From positions 110,531,601-110,595,600 of the forward strand of contig NC_083339.1 of assembly GCF_019175385.1 (NCBI RefSeq): a stretch of DNA of 64,000 nucleotides, given 5' to 3'. The notes beneath the pieces were generated by a model, which had not been told where the DNA came from, made no database searches, and saw nothing but the letters and a program-made list of their open reading frames with translations. Positions 35,061 to 48,355 of this stretch are shown here, piece by piece (within the stretch, counting starts at the first letter, position 1; every line of letters begins with the position of its first letter). The translations under genes and the position numbers were made by a program. The DNA is from Lycium barbarum (Eukaryota; Streptophyta; Magnoliopsida; Solanales; Solanaceae).

Positions 35061-36509
35061 ATTCGGTGGTGCACAAGAAGATGAGATCCAACGTAAGCAA
35101 TTTTTGGCTATGTGGAAAGGTTGGAATAGTTGTAGTTCTCCTGCCTTCCTAGTTCTCACTAGCCCATATACCAACGGCCAACGGGAAGAGGTGCATGTAG
35201 TTTGAAATTTGAATATTAAAATAGAAAATTTTCTCATTTTTTATTTCATCTTTACCACCCTATTATTGAACTTCTTCCGCAAAATGTTACGTATTCAAGT
35301 TTTATTTGCAATCTAAGTAAAGATTATTGGAAAGTAATTGCCAAATTACTTTTTTTTAATTGCCAAATTACTTAAATATTACTTAAACATACAAATCACT
35401 TTGGCATTTATTGTAGTGATTTTCCAACTGTGTTATAAGAGTATTCACAATTAGTTATTTTGAGAGAAGTTACAAAAAGTAAAACATTAATTGTAAGAAT
35501 GTTTCACTATATATGTTTATATATTTTATAAACTTATTATTTTTTATTGTTTTTTACAATTTCGTAATCAAGCATTATATGCTTTGCTTGTGAGTTTAAC
35601 CGTCAATTGGTTTTCTCCTTACGTCGAATTTTATCATTCTTGCAGGACCCAACTATCTATTCATTTTTGCACTTATTCAGAATGTCAATTTCAAGTTGAA
35701 CATTACAATTACCTTATATTGATTGAAAGTTTAGTTAATTTGAGAGCACTGGTTTGTTTATATTTGGCAAGAACAAAAAGTTGCATGTTTCCGGTCTTGT
35801 TTCCGTGAGATTGGAGAAACAAAAAGAGAAAAGCTTGACATATGCATGAATCCGTACAAGAAAATGACTTTTTTATGGAGTAATTACTAAACTAAACATG
35901 TCAAACATCATCAGCAAATTTTAAAGAATTAATCAAAGCCAATTGCATACAGCTGTAGAATTTAACTTTGAGAACTTAATTTTATTCTTAGCCGGAAAAA
36001 GGGAATGTAAATTTGTCTGCATATGTTTCGAATGTACATTACGATCATTTATAGTTTGCAAGTATATTCCATTGTACATTCACGGAGGAAATATTTTTTT
36101 TATGAAAATTACTTTGGACAAATTTTCTTACTACCTTTTAAAGATTATTAATAACCTTTTAAAGATTATTAATAACCTCCATATAATTTAAAAAATGATC
36201 TAGACTACTAGTTATTTATAAAATAAAGAGACTTTTACACATAGGTGATGAGAGGTCTTTTCTTGTATTGAAATTCTATGAAAAACGTATTTAGTACTAT
36301 TACGTAACTAAGTAGGGAAAGCTACGCATTGGGTCCGGCCAAAAATAATTACATACACTAGTCAAATATACAAAAAAATATACAATATTATATAATTGCC
36401 TCTTTATTTTTTTTTACTACAATTACTGTGTATTTAAAAAAAAAAAAAAAAAACCTTGAGTGACTTTATTAATATAAAATTATTGAAGCGTGTGACTCGT
36501 ACAAAAAGA

Positions 36510-36755
36510 AGTTATTAGAGAGAGCACACTTTTAATATTTAATTATATTCTCACACGCCCCCTCACGTGCGGGCCTAAATTTTTTTCATGGCCAAGGACG
36601 TGGAAATTCTTTTTAATAATGGATGGCGTGAGATTCGATCCCATGACCTTTGGTTTGCTCTGGTACCATATTGAAGTGCATGCCCATCTCATCTAAAAGC
36701 TTAAGCTGTTAGAGAGAGCACGATTTTAATATTTAATTATATTCTCACAAAAAAT
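36510..36755 (-). repeat. Dispersed repeat, possibly SINE-like
   Basis: Two direct copies of AGAGAGCAC followed by TTTTAATATTTAATTATATT (near 36516 and 36713) flank a segment. On the minus strand that segment holds TGGTACCAGAGC and GGGATCGAATCTC, which resemble tRNA-derived boxes. The arrangement looks like target-site duplications or a repeated flank. Identity uncertain. Confidence 0.4.
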
Positions 36756-36922
36756 AAACATAATGATTTTAGTAGATAATTTGCTTAGCTAAGTGATCAT
36801 ATAAGATATTAACTTCAAAATAGAGTAAAATTAAAGTATTTATTTGCAAGAGCTTGGGTGTTGTCCTCTCCGTATCGTCTCCACCGCCTCATTTTTTTTT
36901 TTAATAGTTATCTGTATTTAAG

Positions 36923-39210
36923 TGTCACGACCCAAACCGATGAGCCGTGACGGGAGTCTGACCTCTAGCGACCAAACACCCCTATTCTCATAACTGCATC
37001 TTACTAATCATCAAGAGCCCACAATGGCATAAACTGATCTCATAAAAAGGGAACATTAAGACCCTATACAATCTGCATACACATACACAACATGCAGAAG
37101 AACAGTGCAAGCCAGCTAGGCTGCTACATAAACTGTACACAAAGGCATAGAAGCCGACAAGGCTACATCATCTGACTACTACATACAACTGTCTACAGAC
37201 CTCTACTCGAATGAAAGCTAGAAAGGACGGGATAGGGCCTCGTCATATCCATCTATATACATCTCAAAAGGATGGCCTACCAAAAATAGACTGCAACTCC
37301 GGATCGAATGGAGTGCACTGATCTCTGCTGGATAAAGGTCCTACTAAGCTGGACCACCTCCTTGTCTACCTGTAACTGCGGGCATGAACGCAGCCCCCCG
37401 AGCAACGGGAGTCAGTACGGATAATGTACTGAATATGTAAGGCATAAAGACAACAAGTATGAACATATATATAAAAATCATGAATAAGATCTGACTCATA
37501 AGCTGAAATGACTATCTGCATGAATCTGTATGAACTAGTATCTGTCTGCAACTGACTAAATCTGTATGTCGGAAAGTATAGACATGCATATATATATATG
37601 TAGTAGGTATACGCCTCATTGTCACATCACAGGCCACACCTTCACCCCCTGTCAAGTGTGCCTTTCTCATGTATATACTCCTACATCATAGGCCACTCAT
37701 GGACCACTCATAGGCCACACTTGCGTGCCTTTCACATATGAAATATAATATCGCATGTCACACCTTCACCCCCTGTCAAGTGTGCCTTTCTTATGTATAT
37801 ACTCCTACATCATAGGCCACTCATGGACCACTCATAGGCCACACCTGCGTGCCTTTCACATATGAAATATAATATCGCAGGTCACACCTTCACCCTCTGT
37901 CAAGTGTGCCTTTCTCATGTACCCCTGAGAACTGAAAGTGAATGCATAGCACAAATAAAACTGAACAACAGGATTTTCAAACAATATAATGACAATTGGC
38001 CTCTCATGGGCCTTACTGAACTCGTACTACTAGGACAGAAAATCACAAGATCTGTACATGGGGAAATACCATAGTCGGGATATGGAAACATTAAAACTGT
38101 ATTTCTCTTAGTGCTTACAAGAATAGAGAAATATGGAAACTCTCTGACCCGTTTATTGGTTCATATCATAGGATCATGCCAAGTGAAAGAAAGGAAAAGC
38201 CTTAACATACCTTGACGTATATCAAGTCGCCCAACTCCTACCTCTTGAACTTGTAAGTCTACAATTAAGGTAACATAAGTCTTAATTAGGCTACTTGCCT
38301 TGCTTACTAATCATCCTCAAGCACATATAAAGCTTAACGAACTATAGACAACTATCCCCTTTATAAGCTTACCACTCTTCAACTTCTCATTCGATCCAAT
38401 ATCAACTACAATACCCACAATACAATGATAACAACTATACATATCAAAATACATGTAAATCCATTTCTAATCATTTCTTAAAATAGCCTCATGTCACTAC
38501 CTTGCCCTTCATCAATCTATCACTCTCACAAATACCTTCTCTTTACCTACAATCACTAAAACTCTTGGTAGTCAACTTAAATATAAAGGTAGGAATCATT
38601 TACATACCTTGAGGGGTCAATAATCCCAAGAATCACTTTAACTTCAACTCCCTAAGCTTCCCATTCTTGGAGAAACCCTAGAAACAACCTTCTTCTTCAC
38701 AAGCTCGGGTTTACGGGGTCCGGGTCTTGTCAAATCTTCACTAATATGTCATAAATGTTGGGAGAGCAAAATACTAGGGTTTTCTGATCTGGGAATGAGA
38801 GAAATTAGACATAAAGTCATGGACCATGTATTAATACTCGGAGAATTAAATGCTTCAGTGGTCCGGTTCGACGAGCGGGTCGACAACCCGTCGACGTGCT
38901 CGTCGTCCTGCGCCTACAGAATGCATGGCTGCTGAACCCTGTCGACGCCGCACAACGACAGCCCGTCGACAGGTTCGACGACCCGTCAATCACGACTGGT
39001 GTCCTGCAGATTTTCTGGTTCAGTTCAGATCGCGTCGATTCAATTCGCTCAACTCCTAATCCTGTAAATCACCAGAAATGCCTGCTGGTACCATTGCACA
39101 CGGGGTAAAACACTTTCTATCTCCAAAACTCAGGCTCGGGTCTCAATTCCCAAGGCACTCTCAACTAGGAAATCATAAGTCTTACTATGACAGAAACAAG
39201 GGGCGTAACA
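36923..39210 (-). repeat. Solo LTR, 2.29 kb, minus strand
   Basis: On the minus strand it runs from TGTTACGCCCCTTG to GGGTCGTGACA, with perfect TTAAG duplications at 36918-36922 and 39211-39215. It holds a 124-bp tandem repeat (37635-37925). The open frames at 37862, 38850 and 38896 are not genes. Confidence 0.9.
37635..37925. repeat. 124-bp tandem repeat, about 2.3 units
   Basis: Units start CACACCTTCACCCCCTGTCA at 37635, 37759 and 37883 and are nearly identical, so this is a recent expansion. Confidence 0.9.
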
Positions 39211-39215
39211 TTAAG

Positions 39216-40159
39216 CATTTATTTTCTTCCTTTTTTTGTGTTGTTTTCTTTTTCCAATGTTTGTTATATTATCAATTTGGTAAGAACAAAGAAATTTAGG
39301 CCTCATTCGTTTGTATTTAAGGCAAAAAACGTTTATGTACATAGCAAGAGGATATATTTACAAAACATGACGATACTTTTCAGTTTACAAAATATATCAA
39401 TAGATTTCTTACAAAATATATACGAATCATGTAAAATAAAAAGAAGCAAATAAAACACAGTAAATATGGCAAGGAAACTGCTTTCCTTATTTTATCCACT
39501 TTTCTCTCTCCATTCAAAATTAAGAGATATTTTTCCTTGATTTTCTCCAACTTTTGCTCCCTTACTTCATCTACTTTTCTCTCCCCATTCAAACTTAAGA
39601 GATATTGTTCCCTAAATTTCTGCAACTTTTACTCAAAAAATCTGTTTTAATCGGTAATTCTCTCATTCAAAATTCACATCAGAAAACATATATATGTATA
39701 AATTTTTGTATGCAATATGTATAACTGTATAAATTCGTTATAACTTTTATGTATGAAATATGTATAAAATTTGTATGTATATTTGGATTATGATAAAGTA
39801 CATATAGATTGTATAAAATCTGATCAAAATATGTATAGATTATGAGAAAGTATATATGTATAATAAATTTTCTAATTTATAGAAACCAGATTCCATACAC
39901 ATTTCATACAGATATCAGTTTTCAACATTTTTAAAACTAATTCATATCGAATTTATTCGCATTTCATACACACTATGCCCGCATATATCTTAAAAATGAT
40001 ATATAGCAGATTCCATACACATTGCATACATATATTAGTTTTCAACATTTTTAAAAAGTACAGTTTATATAATTTATATAGAATTCTAATACACAATGAT
40101 CACATATATATCTCAAAATGATACAAACCAATTTTTATATACAATTAATACACAGGTCA
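39216..40159. other. AT-rich intergenic DNA
   Basis: No gene is seen. Many short CATACACATTTCATACA-like words recur at about 39880-40240, and two TTTTCTCTCTCCATTCAAA-like blocks lie near 39500 and 39575. Confidence 0.6.
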
Positions 40160-40601
40160 GTAATCATTCTTTCTATTATTAAAATATAAATAATTTATAC
40201 ACATTTCATACACATACTTACAACATACATCTCATACACACGTTTCAACTTTTTTACATGCTGCATTAAAGAATTTTTTTTCTTTTTTGCATTAAACATA
40301 TCATCAATTCCAATACCCCACGCTTAAATTCATAAGATTTTTTATTCATTATTTCCACAAACAAAAGCCGAAGCACAATTAAAGTCTAACAATGTAGGAC
40401 CGGAAAACAGTGTTAATATACAAAAATAATGATGAACAGTAACAATGGTGAAAGATGGTTTGAAAATCGTGAGTTGAAAATGCGGAGAATTGTTATCAGA
40501 CAAAAAACGTTAAATTTGGTGGAGAATTATTTGTTGATGAAGCTAAAATCATATCATATTAGGAGAGAATATGAATTTTAGGTCTGGAAATGATGTATAT
40601 C

Positions 40602-40603
<2 letters not shown>

Positions 40604-40641
<38 letters not shown>
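40604..40641. repeat. (GA)n microsatellite
   Basis: About 19 GA units. The matching site in unit B (about 47395-47427) is shorter and interrupted by GGGAGA variants. Confidence 0.9.
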
Positions 40642-40644
<3 letters not shown>

Positions 40645-42023
40645 TTTTTCAAAAGAAAGTTCTCTTCCTCAAAAAAAGCCCAAAGTCGTAGGTATCCTAT
40701 TACCCAACTATGATATACTTTGTAATTTTGTTGGTATGTTTTGTAAATGTGAAAAAGTATCCTTATGTTTTAAAATATAGGGTCTAAAGTAGTATTATTA
40801 GGTCATTTCCCTTCTATTTAATGGAGGTCTTACGTGTATTTATATACATTAAGATTTAAATATTTATTTCATCTTAATAAGACTTAATTATTAAGATCTT
40901 GAATAAAGTAGTATCATTAAAATGTATTTTTATGCGAATAATTTTCACAACCATTCTGTCCAGAACCAACAACCACTATCATTAACCACCTATGTACACA
41001 ATCATCACAACCACTATCAACCATCATTCTCTGTCGTCAACCACCGGCTACCACCACTAACCATCTCTGTCATCACAACTATAGGGAACCACCATTGTTG
41101 GTTGAAGAATAAGACACTTAAATTGGAACGAAGAGTAATATTTAATTGAAGAATATATTTATTATGTTTAAATATAAATAAATTATGCACATTCTTAGGT
41201 TGAAAAACAACTAATCTTAATTATTCAGTGTTTAGATAAAAAAAATAATATTTAGATTTAGATTTCTTAATCCTGACCATAATCCCTACTTGCCCGTTTC
41301 CCATTAGACGTAACTGAATGTTTGACTGACCAGTTTATAAATCATTTTGTGCTTAAAATAAGCCCAAAAAAATAAGTTGACCCGTTTGACTTAGCTTAAA
41401 AAAAGAAGCTTATAAGTTGAAGCGGATGAATAAGTCCATTTATTTAGTTCTATAGTTCTACATTCTTTGCATTTATTATACGTACTCAGTTAGATTTAGA
41501 TATATACATACTTAGATCTATACTAAGAATTTCAAATTCTTCAAATTCTATTAATAATAAATATTATCAGAATTGATTCAGATGGCGAGGACTCACGGAA
41601 AAATACACCTTATTCATGCTTCGCACAGCAACTTGCCCTGTCAATATTATATGTCTATGCTAAACTTGGTGATCTATTTTCCCATCCAAACAGGCTCTGA
41701 ATTGGATTGAAGACGAGATTATTCCGTTAAACTATTGAGTATGCAAAGACTCTGATTTCATTAAGATGTCGGTAAAGAAAATGCTGACGTACAGTAAATT
41801 TTCAGAAGCAGAAAATTGAGATACATTTTATGCCGTGTCAGCAAAAAGTAGTAAGGGGTGGCAAGAAAGAGGAGATCTAGCACGTTTATTGATTTTTCTT
41901 TCTTGTCAACTTCATAAACCCCTCTTCCACTCTGCTCTCTTTAATTCTCTCTCTCTCTTTTGTTGTTGATATTCCCAAAGCCGCCACCTTTAGCACTCTG
42001 ATTTCACCGTTGACAATATCAGT

Positions 42024-45000
42024 ATGGCTCAAGAATCCATTTCGGGTTAGTATAAATGTACAAATAATGAATGTATGATTTGTCTTTTAGAATTTTGGTT
42101 TTAGTATTCAGGGTACTTGTACACTATCTTGAATCTTGTTTATATATTCGATCTTTGTTGTTTAATCATGATGGTTGCTTTCTTGTTTTTTTTTTTTTTT
42201 TTTGGTAATGATTATTATGGAAGCATCATACTTTACAGCAAACTTAGTCCTTCTTTCTTTACACTGTAATTCTAGTTGATCTGAGTGCCTTTTAAATAAA
42301 TTATAGATTTGGACGAGTTTCCTATCTTCCTAATGGGTCATATTGCTCTTAAAGTGTGTTGTTTTAAATTAATTTGTGTATCTTGGAATTAAGTCCTGTT
42401 AATTCAGATATTCACAATATTGGAAGCTTTTTGGTAAAAAGAAAAGGCTTTCTGTTTGATCTAATTCTGAACTACTCGATATAGTTTGTATAAACAAATG
42501 ATGAATGTATGGTTTTTCTGTTTTTTTTTTTTTTCAGAAATTTGGTTTTTAGTAGCTTATTTTTTTCAGGGTTCTACACTATCTTGAATCTTGTTTTCGA
42601 TATTTGATCTTGATGGTAACTTTCGCGGGTTGTTGTTGTAATGATTATTATGGAACCATCATACTTTACACAAGAGTTAGTGTTTCTTTCCATACACTGT
42701 AATTGTAGTTGATCTGTGTGGCTTTTTACTTGCTTCTTGACCTCTTCTTTTCGATAAATTTTAGATTTGAACGAGTTTCCTATCTTGCTATTAAGAAATT
42801 GTGACAATGAATATTGGTGAAACGGGTCATATTGCGGCAGTAGATTCTTTTTTGTTTGCGGTTCTCTTCAAGTGTTTCTTTTTAAGTTTAAGTATGAATC
42901 TTGGAATTTGGAATTAAGTCCTGTTTGGAAGCTTTCTGGTAAAACGAAAGAAAAACAATTTCTGGTTGATCTAATTCTGAACTACTCCATATTGTTCATG
43001 AATAGTAGGATTCATTAGCCACAGTTTGTTAATACACACTCAAAGTGAAAGCTGCCACCTACCTGTCTTGAATGGAATTAGTAATTATTTGTAAGCGGGT
43101 GGGCCTTAACAAGGAAAGTAAATTATGGGTCTATTTTTTATTTAAAAATAAAAGATTTGGTGCTTTTAATTTAGAAGCTGCCATTATTTGATTTGCTTCA
43201 AGATAATTTGATCATTTGGCTGTATGCTCCGTTGACAACAGAATTTGGATGTTTGCAGGCAATTTGAAAGACCTTTCTTTGAACAGTAATGATATGGCAA
43301 CAAATAAGTCTAATTTAGTTGTTTGCTTTGGAGAGATGCTAATTGACTTCATCCCAACTGTCGGTGGAGTTTCACTTGCGGAAGCTCCTGCCTTTGAAAA
43401 AGCTCCCGGTGGTGCACCTGCTAATGTTGCTGTGTGCATCTCCAAGTTGGGGGGTTCATCTGCTTTTATTGGAAAGGTACAATTTTTTTCCTGTTGTTTT
43501 CATTATATGCAGTAATGTTTAATCTAACTTTTTTATAATGTTCTAAAAATACACGACTGATTCTGGAATACAAATTTGTCGTAACAGAGGGTGCCTACTT
43601 TGAATTGTAGAAGTTGTCCATGTGCTTTTTCTTAGCGTACGCGGAGCAAGAACTCTTTGATTTCCTGGTGCTTAAATATTTACAATAACCATGCAGTACA
43701 ATTGTAATGTATAATGTATAGCATGAGTGCGACGTTGCTTCTTCTTGTACTTGTATAATATGGATACTTAATTATAACTCAAATCCATAATTGTCTTTCA
43801 ATTGTTGAATTTCAGTGATCACGCCTAAAAATGCAGGTTTGCTCACTCTGAAATAGAAAACTGAAAACAGATTCCTTGTTAGTATTTTATGCAAATCGTT
43901 ATCCTAAGTTCTTCTTCTTCTTCTTCTTTTTTTTTTTTTGGTTGTTTTCTAAAGAGATAGGAATTCATAAAAGAAAAAGTTTGACTCACTATTTTCTATT
44001 TTTGAGAATGTTAAGAATTATTACCATTCTTATATAAAAAATGTTTAAATCGCTAGTACTGCTTTCTGTGAGTGGATAAATGTGTAAATGATCTTTCACA
44101 CCATGGGATAGGCTAGTGTACAGTCTGCTTGATCATGCAGAGAACAGATTGTGCAGTCTATTGGTGTCATCATGCTTTATGTATATATTTCCATCCAACT
44201 AGTTTTCAGGGGAGAAGTTAGGACAGTGCTTGCATTATTATTTATGTGTTGAGCTTCTGTAAATGTTGTTCATTAATCAATACAATGAATTTTGAATGGG
44301 GAATTTTATTTCTTCAAGGCCCTGCAGTGGGTCCGCTTAGTCATGTTATATACCTGTTTTTTTTTTGCTTGTTCAGCTTATGGACTGAACTTTTTGTCGT
44401 TGCTTCTGTACTGATTGCATTATTCTTAATTGAAACCTTTGTGCTAAGCCTTAATTGGCGATGACTTTAAGAGCTGTGCATTTTTAATTAGGTCGGTGAG
44501 GATGATTTTGGCCGTTTGTTGGCTGACATTTTGAAGCAACACAATGTTGACAATTCTGGATTACGGTTCGACCATGACGCAAGGACTGCACTGACATTTG
44601 TTTCACTCACAGCTGAAGGTGAGCGGGAATTTGTGTTCTTCCGCAATCCTAGTGCTGATATGCTTCTTCGGGAGTCAGAACTCAACATAGATCTAATTAA
44701 AAAGGTATAAATTCCTTCTTATTGCTTCTATGCACAGACGTGTTTTCCATTTACCTTCGATGCAATATTTCATAAAAGGCATATTAATCATGTCCAGGCC
44801 ACCATCTTCCATTATGGCTCGATTAGTTTGATTGACGAACCCTGTAGGTCAACACAACTTGCTGCAATGGACATTGCCAAAAGATCCGGTAGCATACTCT
44901 CGTATGATCCGAACCTGAGATTGCCTTTATGGCCTTCAGAAGATGCTGCCCGAAGTGGAATAATGAGTGTATGGAACCTAGCAGAGATTATTAAGGTATG

Positions 45001-46419
45001 ACTTCTTCACAACTCACAAGTGCATCCATCACCTGCTAAGTTCTGTTTGGCAATGACATTCTGTATTTTTATAAGTGCAGGTAAGTGAGGATGAAATTTC
45101 GTTCTTGACTGGAGGTGATGATCCAAATGATGATGAGGTAGTGTTGAAGAAGCTTTTCCATCCTAATCTGAAGCTTTTGCTTGTAACTGAAGGTTCAGCT
45201 GGTTGCAGATATTACACCAAGGTATTTTTATCCTATTTTATTCTCACATTTTCTTTAATTTTGCATGAAAATAAGCATATAATGCTTTGAAAATTTTACC
45301 ACACACGGCTAACATCTTTTGTTTTTGCTGAAGATGAAAATATCTCAGTTACCCAGGCAGTAAAGTTTGACCAAATAGAACGAGTAGAATTTTTATGTTA
45401 TGTATATTTATCATAATAGAGAATTTTATGTTATGTTATGTTACTGTTTGTGAAGTTAAATGCATGAACTTCTGAGCTTTTGTTGTCTTAGTAACTTTTA
45501 TTTGCTTGTGGGTGCTGACTCAATTGATGCAGGAATTCAAGGGAAGAGTAAATTCACTTAAAGTGAAAGTTGTTGATACAACTGGTGCTGGTGATGCATT
45601 TGTCGGTGGAATTCTAAAGTGTCTAGCTTCTGATTCTGATCTTTATCAGGTGCGTGAATTTGGATATGAGCAAAAAAGTCATGCACAATCAAGATTTTTC
45701 TCTCTCTTATCAAACTTTCTTCCCCGCATTAATCCTGGTTTTCTATTTGGCAATGTTATGATAGGTAAAGAATTATGTTCTTTCCAAGTCCTATTGTGAA
45801 ATCTTCCCCCAATTGCCTTCTTTTTTCCTTTTCCCCAATTCTAGAGTCTATTTACATATTTCCAAATAGGGAGAATGTGCAATTTTAACTGTGTCCTCTG
45901 CCTGAGAGGGCAAAAGCTTGAGGCACTACCAATTTTTCAATTCAGTGCTTTCAATAGTAATTTGATTGATGGGTAATTTATTCGCTCATAGTTTGATGGT
46001 ACACTCAGCAAGTAAAGATAGTTTTTGCTTTCACCGGTTTAATTGGTCTTTCTGAAGATTCGTTTTGCCTTTCACCAGTGTAAATGGTCTTTCTCTGATA
46101 GTCTGATTATATCCTTGTACTGGGAACTTCTTGTCATTAGTATTTATTTCTATGAGCATGTCCTAGGACGTGGAATGCCGTGCGTGATTGATTCATTGGT
46201 TCACCTGCATTTTAGTCGATTTCATTTATTGAACATCTAGCTCCTAACTTTAGAAATCCTTTTTTTTTCTTTTATTCTTGGCAGGATGAGAAGCGGTTAA
46301 GGGACGCTATCTTTTTCGCTAATGTTTGTGCTGCCCTGGCAGTTACAGGAAGAGGTGGAATTCCTGCTCTTCCTACACAAGATGCAGTTCAACGGAAACT
46401 CTCCGAGGTCACTGCATAA
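42024..46419 (+). CDS. Fructokinase, copy A
   Basis: Phosphorylates fructose with ATP, feeding sucrose breakdown products into glycolysis and starch synthesis. Seven coding exons: 42024-42045, 43259-43476, 44492-44704, 44798-44995, 45081-45221, 45533-45649 and 46285-46419. All introns have GT...AG ends and the exons join in frame to 347 residues. The pfkB sugar-kinase fold is shown by FGEMLIDF (31-38), GGAPANVA (58-65), the second signature DTTGAGDAF (279-287) with catalytic Asp285, and [13 protein letters not shown] in the fourth exon. The length is normal for plant fructokinases. No clear plastid transit peptide is seen, so it is probably cytosolic. It differs from copy B at residues 115 (T/A), 118 (S/T), 241 (K/R) and 322 (A/T). 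Which named plant FRK class it belongs to cannot be decided here. Confidence 0.95.
42046..43258 (+). other. Intron 1 of fructokinase copy A, internally duplicated
   Basis: 1,213 bp. The segments beginning ATGAATGTATG at 42067 and 42501 are diverged tandem copies: both contain ACACTATCTTGAATCTTGTT and AATGATTATTATGGAA, then CTAATTCTGAACTACTC. The period is about 434 bp. The same structure is present in copy B, so it predates the gene duplication. Confidence 0.75.
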
Positions 46420-47057
46420 GAAGGCAGAACAAGTTTTGTTCTCATCATATGTTGTATCTGCATTATTCTAGATTTATTATCTTCACAATGGGCGATTCAT
46501 TTTCCTTTTCGTCTCTGGTATCTGCTGGTTAGTTCCTCTCTTTGGAAAGAACTTGCAGCCAAAGAGACATTCAAGAGATACAAGAAAAATAGCGTAGCGT
46601 CTTCTGTCAATCATATACAAGCTTTGATGTCTGCGATACATCTGATCCTTGTTACGGATCCATCAGATCATGGTATACTGAGGATATTAAAACAGCCAGG
46701 ATAGAGAAGATTACTGTTGGATTTTGACATTAACTGCGTGTAAAGGTAAAAAAACAAAGAATGACTATCCATCTTTTGTTGCTGTTATCCAAAATAATGG
46801 TACCACTGTACCAATGCCATTTATTTCCTTTTCAAGAGGCTTTCTTTTGTTTCCTTTAAAGTGTCTTATTTGAAGCTGACTTCATGAGAGGGAAACTCTG
46901 TTGAATTGTGATAACGTCCTTTAAAGGAACCTGATTAAGGGAAGCAAGTTAGCTACAGTATCCAAGGCGACTCTCAAAGCATGGGGTTTCACTACTTTGC
47001 ATTATTTGATCCTTATTTCACTTCATTGAATAAAAACAAAATAAATTTGATGGATCC
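46420..47057 (+). other. 3' flank of fructokinase copy A
   Basis: Probable 3' untranslated region and downstream sequence, nearly identical to 53804-54428. An AATAAA-type signal lies near 47027. No other gene. Confidence 0.6.
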
Positions 47058-47532
47058 GTAATCATAATCTTTCTATTATTAAAATATAAATAATTTATAC
47101 ACATAATTACAACATACATCTCATTCACACGTTTCAACTTTTTTACATGCTGCATTAAAGAATTTTTTAAAGTCTAACAATGTAGGACCGGAAAACAGTG
47201 TTAATATACAAAAATAATGATGAACAGTAACAATGGTGAAAGATGGTTTGAAAATCGTGAGTTGAAAATGAAGAGAGTTGTTCTCAGACAAAAAAAGTTA
47301 AATTTGGTGGAGAATTGTTCGTTGATGAAGCTGAAATCATATCATACTAGGAGAGAATATGAATTTTAGGTCTGGAAATGATGTATATCATAGAGGGAGA
47401 GAGAGGGAGAGGGAGAGAGAGAGAGAAAAATCTTTTTTAAAAAGTCCTCTTCCTCAATAAAGGCCCAAAGTCGTAGGTATCCTATTACCCAAATATGATA
47501 TACTTTGTAATTTTGTTTGTATGCTTTATAAA

Positions 47533-48343
47533 GGGAAATTCGCAGAATTGCCCTTCTTTTGGGGTGGTCTTTAAATTTTGCCCCTCATATTTGCGGTCTT
47601 TAAATTTTGCCCCTCATATTTGTGGTCTTTAAGTTTTTCCCTTAGCTTGGATACTTGAGGTTCTGGGTTCGAACCCCCGCTCAAGCATAAAATAAAAAAA
47701 ATAATTTCGCAAGGCAGGGCTGGAGGGAGTGTATGCCGGATCCGGCATAAAGTCCTTAAGGAAAAACTAAAGTTATGCCGGAGGGGGCATAACTTTTCCT
47801 CAAGGCATAGTTTAGTTATGCCTTATGGGAAAAAACTTTTTCCTTAAGGAACTATGCCTTATGAGGCAGATTTTTAATTAAGGCATAACCAAAAGTATGC
47901 CTCATAAGGCAGAACTTTTCCTGGCAAACTTTTAGTTATGCCTTAAGGAAAAGTTCCGCCTTATGGGGCATACTTTTAGTTATATTTTATGGGGCACACT
48001 TTTAGTTAAGGCATAACTAAAAGTATGCCCCATAAGGCGGAACTTTTCCTTAAGGCACAATTAAAAGTATGCCTTGAAAAGTAAAAATAAAATAAAATAT
48101 ATGTCTCATTGCAAAGTTTGCCCTCTCCGGCATAACTTTAGTTTTTCCTTAAGGATTGTATGCCGGATCCGGCATACACTCCCCCCAGCCCTGCCTTGCG
48201 AAATTATTTTTTTATTTTATACCTGAGCGGGGGTTCGAACCCAGAACCTCAGGTATCCAAACGAAGGACAAAACTTAAAGAACACAAATATGAGGGGCAA
48301 AATTTAAAGACCACCCCAAAAGAAGGGCAATCCGTGCAAAAAA
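47533..48343. mobile_element. Long-TIR Mutator-like element (non-autonomous), unit B only
   Basis: 811 bp with inverted repeats of about 200 bp: left GGGAAATTCGCAGAATTGCC, right ending GGCAATCCGTGCAAAAAA, sharing the block CTTTTGGGGTGGTCTTTAAA in inverse. The flanks ATGCTTTATAAA (47521-47532) and ATGTTTTGTAAA (48344-48355) are a target duplication of about 9-12 bp with two changes. Unit A has the uninterrupted site ATGTTTTGTAAATG near 40736. The centre is a set of hairpin-prone AAGGCATAACTAAAAGTATG-like words. There is no transposase. Confidence 0.88.
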
Positions 48344-48355
48344 ATGTTTTGTAAA

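Larger units (their letters stand above)
34473..36917. other. AT-rich intergenic DNA, no gene
   Basis: It contains a 120-bp tandem duplication (34821-35060), a poly-A run near 36436-36453 and a dispersed-repeat-like block at 36510-36755. The open frames at 35007-35237, 35584-35808 and 35943-36191 show no domain. Confidence 0.6.
40160..47057 (+). repeat. Tandem segmental duplication, unit A
   Basis: This is homologous to 47058-54428 along nearly its whole length, beginning GTAATCAT...CTTTCTATTATT. It carries fructokinase copy A. Relative to unit B it keeps about 100 bp near 40273-40380 and about 290 bp near 41394-41686. It lacks the Mutator-like insertion and a roughly 60-bp leader segment. 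Confidence 0.9.

Noticed and set aside
36600..36720. A tRNA gene suggested by box-like words on the minus strand
   Set aside because: No cloverleaf could be drawn; more like a tRNA-derived repeat.
40922..41149. His/Asn-rich frame, repeated at 48531-48758
   Set aside because: Present twice only because the whole segment is duplicated; low-complexity sequence with no domain.
43212..43445. Minus-strand frame over fructokinase exon 2 (also 50599-50832)
   Set aside because: Shadow of the real exon on the plus strand.
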